A stretch of 5,796 bases of DNA from Bacillota bacterium (GTDB lineage Bacteria; Bacillota; DTU025). The notes beneath the pieces are model-generated. The model searched no databases and had not been told where the DNA came from. It saw only the letters and a list, made by a program, of their open reading frames with translations. Positions within the stretch are counted from its first letter, which is position 1. The number at the start of each line of letters is the position of its first letter. Shown here piece by piece: positions 1 to 5,796 of the stretch. The DNA lies in assembly GCA_012842765.1 (NCBI GenBank), contig DUWJ01000405.1:1-5796 (forward strand), in the 5' to 3' direction. Made by a program: the position numbers and the translations under genes.

Positions 1-467
1 CCTTGAACCCCACTGTCCGAACTGAGCAACTCCAGAACCCGCCCTCTCGCGCTGGAAAGGCGATCCGACTGAACGGCCTCGTGAAGATCAGCAGCAGCCT
101 GTGCAAGCTCACGCCCGATATCCTCAACGTTGCGCGCAGCAATCAAATTCTGGGCTGCAGCGGTCAGGACCGGCTCTGCACTCCCAATCCCCGCAAACTC
201 GTCCCTTTCAAGCATTGTCCTTTGCATGTCCACGTAACCCATGGCACCAAGCCTGGCCATGTCGAGCGCCGTCAACTCCCCAGGCAGTCTTATGAGTCCA
301 ACATATCGTCCTATGACAAGAGCGTCAAACAGAAGCACAATCGACGCAAGCAAAAGCAGGGCAAGCCAATCGAGTTCGCCCATTCTGACAACTCTCGGCC
401 TTCTTACCTTTCGCCACTTGACCGGTTGATCATTGGGCGCGGTACGGCGATAAGCTAATGTTGTCAT
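1..467 (-). CDS. Membrane-anchored protein, tandem relative of the neighbouring DUF881 protein (partial, C-terminus beyond the window)
   Basis: The frame is open from an ATG at 467 to the left edge with no stop, giving 155 codons of an incomplete gene. The N-terminus is strongly basic (KWRKVRRPRVVR, residues 18-29), followed by one hydrophobic segment (about 34-53, from DWLALLLL) and then a soluble part, presumably outside the membrane. Just after the membrane segment comes LIRLPGEL and later RLGAM, matching LISFPGEV and RRGAM in the upstream DUF881 protein; the match continues without gaps to the edge, so the two are homologous. Whether this protein also ends in DUF881 cannot be seen. The ATG at 467 overlaps the upstream gene by 38 bp and has GGAG four bases and GGAAG nine bases before it. 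An ATG at 383 (MGELDW) is the alternative, but it would remove the basic cluster that the relative also carries before its anchor. The gene is very likely real; function unknown. Confidence 0.8.
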   Translation of the reverse strand, partial: MTTLAYRRTAPNDQPVKWRKVRRPRVVRMGELDWLALLLLASIVLLFDALVIGRYVGLIRLPGELTALDMARLGAMGYVDMQRTMLERDEFAGIGSAEPVLTAAAQNLIAARNVEDIGRELAQAAADLHEAVQSDRLSSARGRVLELLSSDSGVQ

Positions 468-1488
468 ACCGCTCCACTTCCACTCTGATCCCCCATCGCT
501 TGAGGGAGTTTTTTATCAGATCGAGGCTGCTCTCAAGCACCTGCGGATCTCCTACAGCCTTGATCACAACTGGGTTGACCGGTATCGGCTTCTGGTTTAC
601 AAGGATCTGCGGACCTGCAGAACGAATCGACGACGTGGCCACAAGCCTCTGCCCGCCGACCTCAATCCCTTGCGCTCCTGCAGCATACAGCTCGTTCACA
701 GCGTCGCGAACATCCTTATCCTGCACTACTTCGTCACTTGTAAACCCACCTTCAGCATCGTACATCGACACGAGAATACCCGAACCTGACAGCGCCGAAT
801 ATCCCGCAGCGCGCCTCAACTCATCCAGAGAAAGCCTGAGGGAGTCAGTCTCGTCGCGCAATAGGCGCACCCTATCTTGCATCGTTCGTGGGGTAATGAC
901 GTTTGCCTTGCCACCCGCGATTTCGATGTCTATCGGCGCGGCTAGATCAGTTAAGACTGGGCTCTTCTGAATTGCGTCTATTGCCGAAAGCGATAGGACG
1001 TGAGCGGTATCCTCAACTACGATCCTTCCATCCTGTCCTGCAGAGACGGTTATCATCGCCTGACCCGTAACCGCAATCACCTGCGGGTCGGAATTGACTA
1101 TGCCGAGTACCGCCTCGCGCCTACGGTTCTCCTGCTCACGCTCTATGACGTCGCCCGTTGCCCTTCCGTAGTATCCGATGATGTACGCGATGGACTCCGC
1201 GTCATTCGCCTTCGATACCTCGAACTTGAACTTGGCAAGAGCGTCCCTCACAGCCGTATTCCTATCAAGACCAAGCTTCACCGCTTGAGCCTCGTAGTAA
1301 TCGGCAAGGGACATGGCCCCACGGCGAAGCAATTCCGTATTCGAGACCTCACCCGGAAAGCTAATGAGCTCTGCAGCACGGGCAAGTACCAGAATATTGA
1401 CGAAGAGAAGAATTATTATTATTCCTGTAAGCCATTGTCTCTTCCTCCGAACCAACTTGGTCGTTTCAGTCTTCGATTTGGAAGCCAT
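430..1488 (-). CDS. DUF881 family membrane-anchored protein with an extra extracytoplasmic module
   Basis: This 352-residue protein starts with a basic stretch (KLVRRKRQ), then one membrane segment (about 19-37), so most of it should lie outside the cytoplasm. A module of about 100 residues beginning LISFPGEV follows, then a region of unknown type (about 135-200), a short likely coiled coil (about 203-228, VRLLRDETDSLRLSLDELRR), and a C-terminal DUF881 domain (about 230-352). DUF881 hallmarks seen are GSGILVSMYD, VVQDKDVRDAVNELYAAGAQ, GGQRLVATSSIR, GPQILVN and the VIKAVGDP region. DUF881 proteins (such as B. subtilis YlxW and YlxX, next to division genes) have no firmly established biochemical activity. 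This one is longer than the usual roughly 240 residues because of the part between anchor and coil. I chose the ATG at 1488 because GAGGTGA ends eight bases before it; a GTG at 1500 would add four residues but has no ribosome binding site. It starts 13 bp after dgkA ends. Confidence 0.88.
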   Translation of the reverse strand: MASKSKTETTKLVRRKRQWLTGIIIILLFVNILVLARAAELISFPGEVSNTELLRRGAMSLADYYEAQAVKLGLDRNTAVRDALAKFKFEVSKANDAESIAYIIGYYGRATGDVIEREQENRRREAVLGIVNSDPQVIAVTGQAMITVSAGQDGRIVVEDTAHVLSLSAIDAIQKSPVLTDLAAPIDIEIAGGKANVITPRTMQDRVRLLRDETDSLRLSLDELRRAAGYSALSGSGILVSMYDAEGGFTSDEVVQDKDVRDAVNELYAAGAQGIEVGGQRLVATSSIRSAGPQILVNQKPIPVNPVVIKAVGDPQVLESSLDLIKNSLKRWGIRVEVERYDNISLSPYRAQ

Positions 1489-1496
1489 GTAAACGC

Positions 1497-1503
1497 TCAC
1501 CTC
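1497..1503 (-). promoter_or_regulatory. Ribosome binding site of the DUF881 gene
   Basis: GAGGTGA is complementary to the 3' end of 16S rRNA and lies eight bases before the ATG at 1488. It overlaps the dgkA stop codon (TGA, 1504-1502), which suggests translational coupling. It also contains the GTG that could be taken as a start at 1500, which argues against that longer start. Confidence 0.7.
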
Positions 1504-1894
1504 ATCTCAACCGTGACAAGATTGCACTAAAGAGCTTAGGGCCGAGTATGATAGCTCCCACTATGGCCGCTCCAACAGCCGACACCAACACGGCGCCGGC
1601 AGCGACATTCTTTGCCTCAGCCGCAAGCGGATCATATTCGCTGGTGACCAGATCCACGCAGTGCTCAATAGCAGTATTCACCATCTCCGCGGTAATAACC
1701 ATTGCAACAGCTAAAGCGATTATGCCCGCCTCCTGGACACTCAGCTTAAGAAGGATTGAGACTATTCCAACTGCTGCAGCTGCGATCCAATGCACGCGAA
1801 TATTCCGTTCGCTCCTGAACGCCTGTGAAATCCCTATCCCGGCATACCTAAAGCTCTCGCGTAAATTGCGCGCTTTCAAAGCATCCGCCCCCAC
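1502..1894 (-). CDS. dgkA: DgkA-family lipid kinase (undecaprenol or diacylglycerol kinase)
   Basis: A protein of at most 130 residues with the DgkA layout: an N-terminal amphipathic stretch (SFRYAGIGISQAFRSERNIRVH, about 14-35) followed by three membrane helices (about 36-52, 56-76, 98-117). The family signature EMVNTAIEHCVDL is present with E70, N73 and E77. DgkA enzymes phosphorylate membrane lipids with ATP; the Gram-positive members prefer undecaprenol and so feed the C55-P carrier pool used for cell-wall synthesis, which I infer here from context. At K95-N96 the usual KD pair reads KN. The GTG start at 1894 directly follows the ybeY stop (TAA-GTG) and lacks a clear ribosome binding site. 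A TTG at 1879 has GGGGGCGG five bases before it and would give MKARNLRESF, a plausible family N-terminus, so the true start may be there. Family assignment is secure; substrate is inferred. Confidence 0.93.
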   Translation of the reverse strand: MGADALKARNLRESFRYAGIGISQAFRSERNIRVHWIAAAAVGIVSILLKLSVQEAGIIALAVAMVITAEMVNTAIEHCVDLVTSEYDPLAAEAKNVAAGAVLVSAVGAAIVGAIILGPKLFSAILSRLR

Positions 1895-2443
1895 TTAGCG
1901 CGGCAGGCCTATCCGGTTCATCACCGATTCCTCTAACCCTCTCATGCGCGCCGCGTCCTCATCATTTTCGTGATCGTAGCCCGAAAGATGCAGTACGCCG
2001 TGGACTGTGAGGTAACAGACTTCCCTGGAGAGAGAATGTCCGTAGTCTTTAGCCTGGCTCTCGGCGCGTTCCAGCGATATGACTATATCGCCTAAGAGAA
2101 CGTCTTCTTCTGCCGCGAATTCGTAATCCATCCCCTCGTATTCAGTAGGAGGAATGACGTTGGGCCAATCAGGGCACTCCGTTATTTCAGCACACTCGTC
2201 GTCCGCAATCAGCGCGTCTGGATCCTCCAGGGGAAAGGAAAGGACATCCGTTGGAGCCTGTATCCCCCTGTAAGTTTCGTTCAATCGGGCAATTTCTGCG
2301 TCATCAACAAAGCTCACATCTACTTCATAGTTGTCGTCTCCTAAGACTGTCTGTAGCGCTATCAAAACCGCCTCCTCCACCTGGGCCTCTAGTTCATCTG
2401 TGACTTCGACTTTGTCTTGCCTGTTCAAGATCTCAGCAGGCAT
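1895..2443 (-). CDS. ybeY: Endoribonuclease YbeY / rRNA maturation factor
   Basis: YbeY is a zinc metalloprotein required for correct 16S rRNA 3'-end maturation and 70S ribosome quality control in many bacteria. The zinc site is clear: HGVLHLSGYDH, with H148, H152 and H158 in the HxxxHxxxxxH pattern. Upstream are the conserved NETYRG (R59) and APTDVLSFPL segments, then LLGDIVISLERA and YGHSLSREVCYLTVHG. At 182 residues it is longer than the common 150-165. The difference lies between SFPL and LLGDIV (about residues 71-114), where 16 of 44 residues are Asp or Glu and none is Lys or Arg. The ATG at 2443 is supported by GGAGG at 2452-2456, eight bases upstream. It follows the HD phosphohydrolase by 33 bp and abuts dgkA, the same order as yqfF-yqfG-dgkA in B. 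subtilis. Confidence 0.96.
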   Translation of the reverse strand: MPAEILNRQDKVEVTDELEAQVEEAVLIALQTVLGDDNYEVDVSFVDDAEIARLNETYRGIQAPTDVLSFPLEDPDALIADDECAEITECPDWPNVIPPTEYEGMDYEFAAEEDVLLGDIVISLERAESQAKDYGHSLSREVCYLTVHGVLHLSGYDHENDEDAARMRGLEESVMNRIGLPR

Positions 2444-2451
2444 CTCCGTCC

Positions 2452-2456
2452 CCTCC
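2452..2456 (-). promoter_or_regulatory. Ribosome binding site of ybeY
   Basis: GGAGG (within GGAGGGG) sits eight bases before the ybeY ATG, an ideal spacing, in the short gap after the pgpH-like gene. I see no terminator hairpin in this 33 bp gap, so readthrough transcription is expected. Confidence 0.7.
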
Positions 2457-2476
2457 GCATGCTTTTTCGGAGCACT

Positions 2477-4690
2477 TCATCTCTCGACCCTATTATCTCC
2501 ATGTTCGGGCGAGGACTCACCCGCCCCGTCCTGTGCCGCCACCTTCACCTCTTCCAGCTCTCGATCCGTCCCCGGCTCGTGCGGAGGCAACTCAGGGTAT
2601 TCGACGCGCTCGTGGTATACTCCACTTAGTACACTGATAAAAGCTCGTTCAATCTCGCTCAGCTCTCTCAGAGTGAGATCGCACTCATCAAGCTGACCGT
2701 CGGAGAGCTTGTCCTTGATGATCTTTCTCACGGTATTTTGGACTTGCCAGGAAGATGGATTGGACATTGAACGCACAGCCGCTTCCACTGAATCCGCAAG
2801 CATCACGACGGCTGCCTCCCGCGTCTGAGGCTTTGGCCCCGGATACCTGAAATCCTTTTCATCAATGCAAAGGTCCCGTTCGCTCTCGGCAGCTCTAGCA
2901 TAGAAGAACAAAACCAGCCCGGTACCGTGGTGTTGCTGAATAATGCTGATGACTGGCGCAGGCAACTTGTACTGCCTTGCCAACTCGACGCCGTCCTTCA
3001 CATGCGACGTTATCACCAACGTGGAAAGGGCCGGACTTATCTTGTCGTGCGGATTGGCCTGAGCAAACTGGTTCTCCACGAAGAAATACGGGCGCTTCAA
3101 TTTCCCGCAATCATGGTAAAGAGCACCCACTCGCACTAGCAGCGCATCGGCTTCAATGGCTTGAGCTGCCGTTTCAGCCAGGTTTCCCACGAGAATCGAA
3201 TGGTGATAAGTTCCGGGGGCTTCCAAAAGAAGCCTTCTCAGAAGCGGATGACCAGGATTTGAAAGTTCAAGGAGACGAAGGGAGGATGATACCCCGAACA
3301 ACGTCTCAAAAAACGGAAGCGATCCCAGCGTCATCACGGTCGATATTATACCATTCACAAATCCCAAATACCACCTGGACACTATTTCCGGCTCACCAAA
3401 TGCCAGCCCATAACAGACTGAGACTGCGGCAACCGCTGTTCCTACCGCCACGACCGCTCGAGTCATATTCGCCCTCTCATGAAGGTCATGCGCGGAGTAC
3501 GCTCCTGCCGCTCCAGCTGCCAGTGAAGCCAGCATGGCAAACATGTTGCCCCTGAGTAACACTCCTACAAGGGCTGCCACAGACAAGTTGACAACAAGGG
3601 CCATCTCTAAAGATGCGAGAAACGAAATGATCATGGTGGCAAAGGCAGCTGGCACCAAATAGGCCGCGTAGTCAGGAGTCAAGTTCGCAAGAATGCTGGC
3701 AAGCAGTAAAACCAAGAGCCCCGCTATGGCAACCAGCGACAGCATTCCCTGTTCATTGGGCGCGTGCGCAGGAAAATTCTGGAGATAAATCGCTACGTAC
3801 CCCACAGCGAGCGCTGTAGTGGAAATCACTCCCACCCAGCCAAGTATCGACCCACGGGCTCCGAGCAGGCCCAGATCTCTCAAAATCTCTATCGTCTCTT
3901 GCGTTGCCGGCTCGCCGCGCCTGATAATATTCTGCCCTTTCTGAACATAGACGGGCTGAACAAGATCAGCCTCTTCCTCCGCAGCTTTCTCCACTTTTGC
4001 AAGGCTGAGAGAGAGGTTGGGCCGAATCGCAGAAACGACTATCCGCGAAATGGGCGCCACGTATTCAGGCGCAACACCCTTTTCCAGCAACGCCTCGGGA
4101 ATACCCGCCGCAATCTCCTGCAGATTGGAATCGGTTATTCGGTTCTCCCGCATTACACTGCCGACAAGCGCGACCGCAATATCCCGGGCGTCCTCGCGTT
4201 CAGCCTCATCCATTGATGCCAAAAGAGCAAGGTCCTCTGCAGACACTGAAATGCCCTCGCCATCATCGATTATGGCGGCCGCACGGCGACCGACCGCCGC
4301 CAGGTCTTCTTCATCAGGCATCTCGCTGCGCGCCGAATCCACCGCGGAGAAGACAGACTCTACCGCTTCCTCGGACATGTAAGAGCATGACTGATTTATC
4401 TCGTAGTTGTCCGGGAAACTCGGAGCATTCTTCAAGTATGTCTTCCGAGCCTCTTCCCTCAGCTTCTCAGTAGCAACACGATTCACAATTGTCCTTTGGG
4501 CCTGAATATCACGTTTCGCAAACTGCCCCTCTTCCAGCGTAACCGCCTGGGGTAACAGCGCCGATGCGACAATGAGAGACCCCAAAATCACCGTCGCCAC
4601 AGCAACTGCAATCCTACTGCTCGCGAAGGTCTTAACGCTTGAGCCAAATCGCCTCGCGCTCTCTTTTCTAGACAGCTGTGCCAACGGCAT
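2477..4690 (-). CDS. pgpH: 7TM-HD family phosphohydrolase, probable cyclic-di-AMP phosphodiesterase (PgpH/YqfF type)
   Basis: PgpH hydrolyses the second messenger c-di-AMP to pApA at the inner face of the membrane; c-di-AMP controls potassium and osmolyte transport and wall homeostasis. The protein has 737 residues, close to the family size of about 700-720. In order: one membrane segment (about 26-49), an extracytoplasmic 7TMR-HDED domain (about 50-275, with VQPVYVQKGQNIIRRGEPAT near its end), seven membrane segments (about 282-463), and a cytoplasmic HD domain. Metal ligands can be placed at H497 (GTYHHS), H526-D527 (LYHDCGK), H563 (ITSHVKDG), H587-H588 (QQHHGT) and D633 (MLADSVEAA). The HD motif reads HDCGK where HDIGK is common; the ligands themselves are intact. 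An acidic tail of about 40 residues follows HERVEYPE. The start is uncertain: GTG 4693, ATG 4690 (chosen) and TTG 4684 lie close together behind AGAAGGGG. The c-di-AMP substrate is inferred from family and gene order. Confidence 0.95.
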   Translation of the reverse strand: MPLAQLSRKESARRFGSSVKTFASSRIAVAVATVILGSLIVASALLPQAVTLEEGQFAKRDIQAQRTIVNRVATEKLREEARKTYLKNAPSFPDNYEINQSCSYMSEEAVESVFSAVDSARSEMPDEEDLAAVGRRAAAIIDDGEGISVSAEDLALLASMDEAEREDARDIAVALVGSVMRENRITDSNLQEIAAGIPEALLEKGVAPEYVAPISRIVVSAIRPNLSLSLAKVEKAAEEEADLVQPVYVQKGQNIIRRGEPATQETIEILRDLGLLGARGSILGWVGVISTTALAVGYVAIYLQNFPAHAPNEQGMLSLVAIAGLLVLLLASILANLTPDYAAYLVPAAFATMIISFLASLEMALVVNLSVAALVGVLLRGNMFAMLASLAAGAAGAYSAHDLHERANMTRAVVAVGTAVAAVSVCYGLAFGEPEIVSRWYLGFVNGIISTVMTLGSLPFFETLFGVSSSLRLLELSNPGHPLLRRLLLEAPGTYHHSILVGNLAETAAQAIEADALLVRVGALYHDCGKLKRPYFFVENQFAQANPHDKISPALSTLVITSHVKDGVELARQYKLPAPVISIIQQHHGTGLVLFFYARAAESERDLCIDEKDFRYPGPKPQTREAAVVMLADSVEAAVRSMSNPSSWQVQNTVRKIIKDKLSDGQLDECDLTLRELSEIERAFISVLSGVYHERVEYPELPPHEPGTDRELEEVKVAAQDGAGESSPEHGDNRVER

Positions 4691-4719
4691 CACCCCTTCT
4701 CATTCCGTCTCCGCCATCT

Positions 4720-5730
4720 TTACTCTCCCCGGGACAGGTCGACACCGAGTTGCTCCTTCTTAGCCCTCTCAGCATCGTATCTCTCATAGGCCTGAACTAT
4801 CTTTTGTACCAGCTCATGTCTGACAACGTCCTGGTCGTTCAGGTGGACGAACTCTATGCCATCCACTCCGGCAAGCACCGTCTGAACATCTTCGAGGCCG
4901 GAAAACTTCCTGTTGGGGAGGTCTATCTGAGTAATATCACCAGTAACCACTGCCTTTGAAGAGAACCCCAGACGAGTCAGGAACATCTTCATCTGCTCCG
5001 GCGTGGTATTCTGAGCCTCGTCAAGTATGATGAACGCGTCATCCAATGTCCTCCCGCGCATGTACGCAAGTGGCGCGATCTCAATTATGCCCTTTTCCTT
5101 GTAGCGCTCAAACATTTCGACACCGAGTATGTCAAAGAGGGCATCATATAGTGGCCGCAAGTAAGGGTCCACCTTTTCCTGCAAGTCGCCGGGGAGGAAC
5201 CCGAGCTTCTCCCCCGCCTCCACAGCAGGGCGCGTAAGAATAATTCTGCTGACGTGCTTGGCCTTCAAAACCGAAACAGCCATGGCCATCGCCAGATAAG
5301 TCTTGCCGGTTCCTGCCGGGCCAATGCAGAAGACTATGTCATTCCTCCTCATTGCGTCCACGTAATGCTTCTGGCCTACAGTTCGCGGGCGAACCTGCTT
5401 TCCGCGGGCAGTAACCTGCACCACATCGCGCAATACAGAACAGAGTGTTTCAGGTCTTTCGTTCTGAGCGAGCATCACAGAGTACCTGGTTTCCCGGCCG
5501 GAAATGCGATTGCCCGCGCGTACAGCTGACTGCAAGTCGGAGAGGACCCGCATTACCTTGCTGACAGAATCCTCCGGCCCTATTACAGTCACATCATTGG
5601 CACGGGCTACTATTTTGCATTCGAGAAGTTCCTCGACTAGCCTTAGATTCTCGTCCCGGTTACCGAAAAGTGCAGCTGCCTCTGAATTATCATTGGTGCA
5701 GAACCTAGCTTCAACAACCGGATTGCTCAA
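4720..5730 (-). CDS. phoH: PhoH family ATPase
   Basis: PhoH-like proteins are cytoplasmic P-loop ATPases with a core related to superfamily 1 helicases. Their exact role is unsettled; phosphate-starvation response in E. coli and links to RNA metabolism, including genetic ties to YbeY, are reported. At 336 residues this is a typical full-length member. The N-terminal part (about 1-75) looks like the small KH-like domain common in these proteins. The ATPase domain shows Walker A GPAGTGKT (137-144), LTRPAVEAGEKLGFLPGD (165-182), Walker B with FIILDEAQNTTPEQ (233-246), TGDITQIDLP (263-272) and DVVRH (301-305). The start is a TTG: an in-frame TAA lies three codons upstream and no other likely start codon follows within the first 40 codons. 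AAGGAGGG lies 11 bases before it. The stop at 4720 is 29 bp from the next gene's ATG. Confidence 0.97.
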   Translation of the reverse strand: MSNPVVEARFCTNDNSEAAALFGNRDENLRLVEELLECKIVARANDVTVIGPEDSVSKVMRVLSDLQSAVRAGNRISGRETRYSVMLAQNERPETLCSVLRDVVQVTARGKQVRPRTVGQKHYVDAMRRNDIVFCIGPAGTGKTYLAMAMAVSVLKAKHVSRIILTRPAVEAGEKLGFLPGDLQEKVDPYLRPLYDALFDILGVEMFERYKEKGIIEIAPLAYMRGRTLDDAFIILDEAQNTTPEQMKMFLTRLGFSSKAVVTGDITQIDLPNRKFSGLEDVQTVLAGVDGIEFVHLNDQDVVRHELVQKIVQAYERYDAERAKKEQLGVDLSRGE

Positions 5731-5741
5731 ATGAGATTACT

Positions 5742-5749
5742 CCCTCCTT
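5742..5749 (-). promoter_or_regulatory. Strong ribosome binding site supporting the TTG start of phoH
   Basis: AAGGAGGG is an almost perfect match to the anti-Shine-Dalgarno sequence. Its spacing to the TTG at 5730 is 11 bases, slightly long, but an in-frame TAA between it and the TTG excludes a start further upstream. It decides an otherwise weak-looking start codon. Confidence 0.7.
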
Positions 5750-5750
5750 C

Positions 5751-5795
5751 TCACAGTTGATGCGAAATAGCAATAGCCTTGCTAGAAAACATCAT
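5751..5795 (-). CDS. Possible C-terminal end of an upstream gene (partial, uncertain)
   Basis: From the right edge one minus-strand frame stays open for 14 codons and ends with TGA at 5753-5751, immediately before the phoH ribosome binding site (residues ...SSKAIAISHQL). That placement would suit a preceding gene of the same operon; in B. subtilis the gene before phoH is the sporulation gene yqfD. The stretch is too short to identify, and another frame that stops at 5782 would serve equally well. This may simply be a leader region. Confidence 0.2.
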   Translation of the reverse strand: MMFSSKAIAISHQL

Positions 5796-5796
5796 C

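Noticed and set aside
3..458. Plus-strand reading frame of 151 codons at the left edge
   Set aside because: The minus strand is open throughout, has a membrane segment and aligns with the neighbouring protein, so it is the coding strand.
458..1530. Two plus-strand reading frames (170 and 176 codons) opposite the DUF881 gene
   Set aside because: The opposite strand encodes clear DUF881 motifs across this region, and the plus-strand translations match nothing I know and lack convincing ribosome binding sites.
2977..3555. Long plus-strand reading frame (192 codons) opposite the HD phosphohydrolase gene
   Set aside because: It lies entirely within a well-supported gene on the other strand, and its translation is low-complexity in Ser/Pro/Arg with no recognisable domain. 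It is a by-product of the codon use of the real gene.
4694..4719. Possible terminator or regulatory element in the phoH-pgpH gap
   Set aside because: The gap is only about 26-29 bp, has no hairpin followed by a T run, and is occupied by the purine-rich ribosome binding region of the next gene.
1..5796. Mobile element, CRISPR array, tRNA/rRNA or a novel defence system
   Set aside because: I saw no transposase or integrase motifs, regularly spaced repeats, tRNA-like cloverleaf or rRNA-like sequence. Nearly all bases are accounted for by six same-strand genes, four of them well-known housekeeping genes.

Overview
The window is a densely packed piece of bacterial chromosome in which every supported gene lies on the minus strand. 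In transcription order (right to left) they are phoH, a PgpH/YqfF-type 7TM-HD phosphohydrolase, ybeY, a DgkA-type lipid kinase, a DUF881 membrane protein, and the 5' part of a second membrane protein that runs off the left edge. Spacing is 0 to about 33 bp, or overlapping, and I see no terminator or promoter between genes, so they probably form one transcription unit.

The order phoH-yqfF-ybeY-dgkA is the one known from Bacillota (Bacillus subtilis phoH-yqfF-yqfG-dgkA-cdd-era). Together with a Gram-positive-like DgkA, DUF881 proteins and strong Shine-Dalgarno sequences (AAGGAGGG, GGAGG, GAGGTGA), it suggests a Bacillota or related lineage. Base composition looks slightly GC-rich. I cannot name a genus.

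Region by region: 5731-5796 is a short leader with the phoH ribosome binding site and perhaps the tail of an upstream gene. 4720-5730 is PhoH, an ATPase linked to RNA metabolism. 2477-4690 is the membrane HD phosphodiesterase, expected to degrade c-di-AMP. 1895-2443 is the metalloprotein YbeY, needed for rRNA maturation and ribosome quality control, here with an acidic insertion. 1502-1894 is the small membrane kinase, probably acting on undecaprenol and/or diacylglycerol. 430-1488 is a DUF881 protein with an extra extracytoplasmic module. 1-467 is the start of its divergent tandem relative.

The conserved half combines RNA/ribosome functions (PhoH, YbeY) with envelope and second-messenger functions (PgpH, DgkA). 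The less ordinary part is the left end: where B. subtilis has cdd and era after dgkA, this window has two consecutive genes for single-pass membrane proteins that share an approximately 100-residue module directly after the membrane anchor. Apart from that pair, the window is mostly a well-known housekeeping cluster, and I see no mobile element, CRISPR array, RNA gene or evident defence system.
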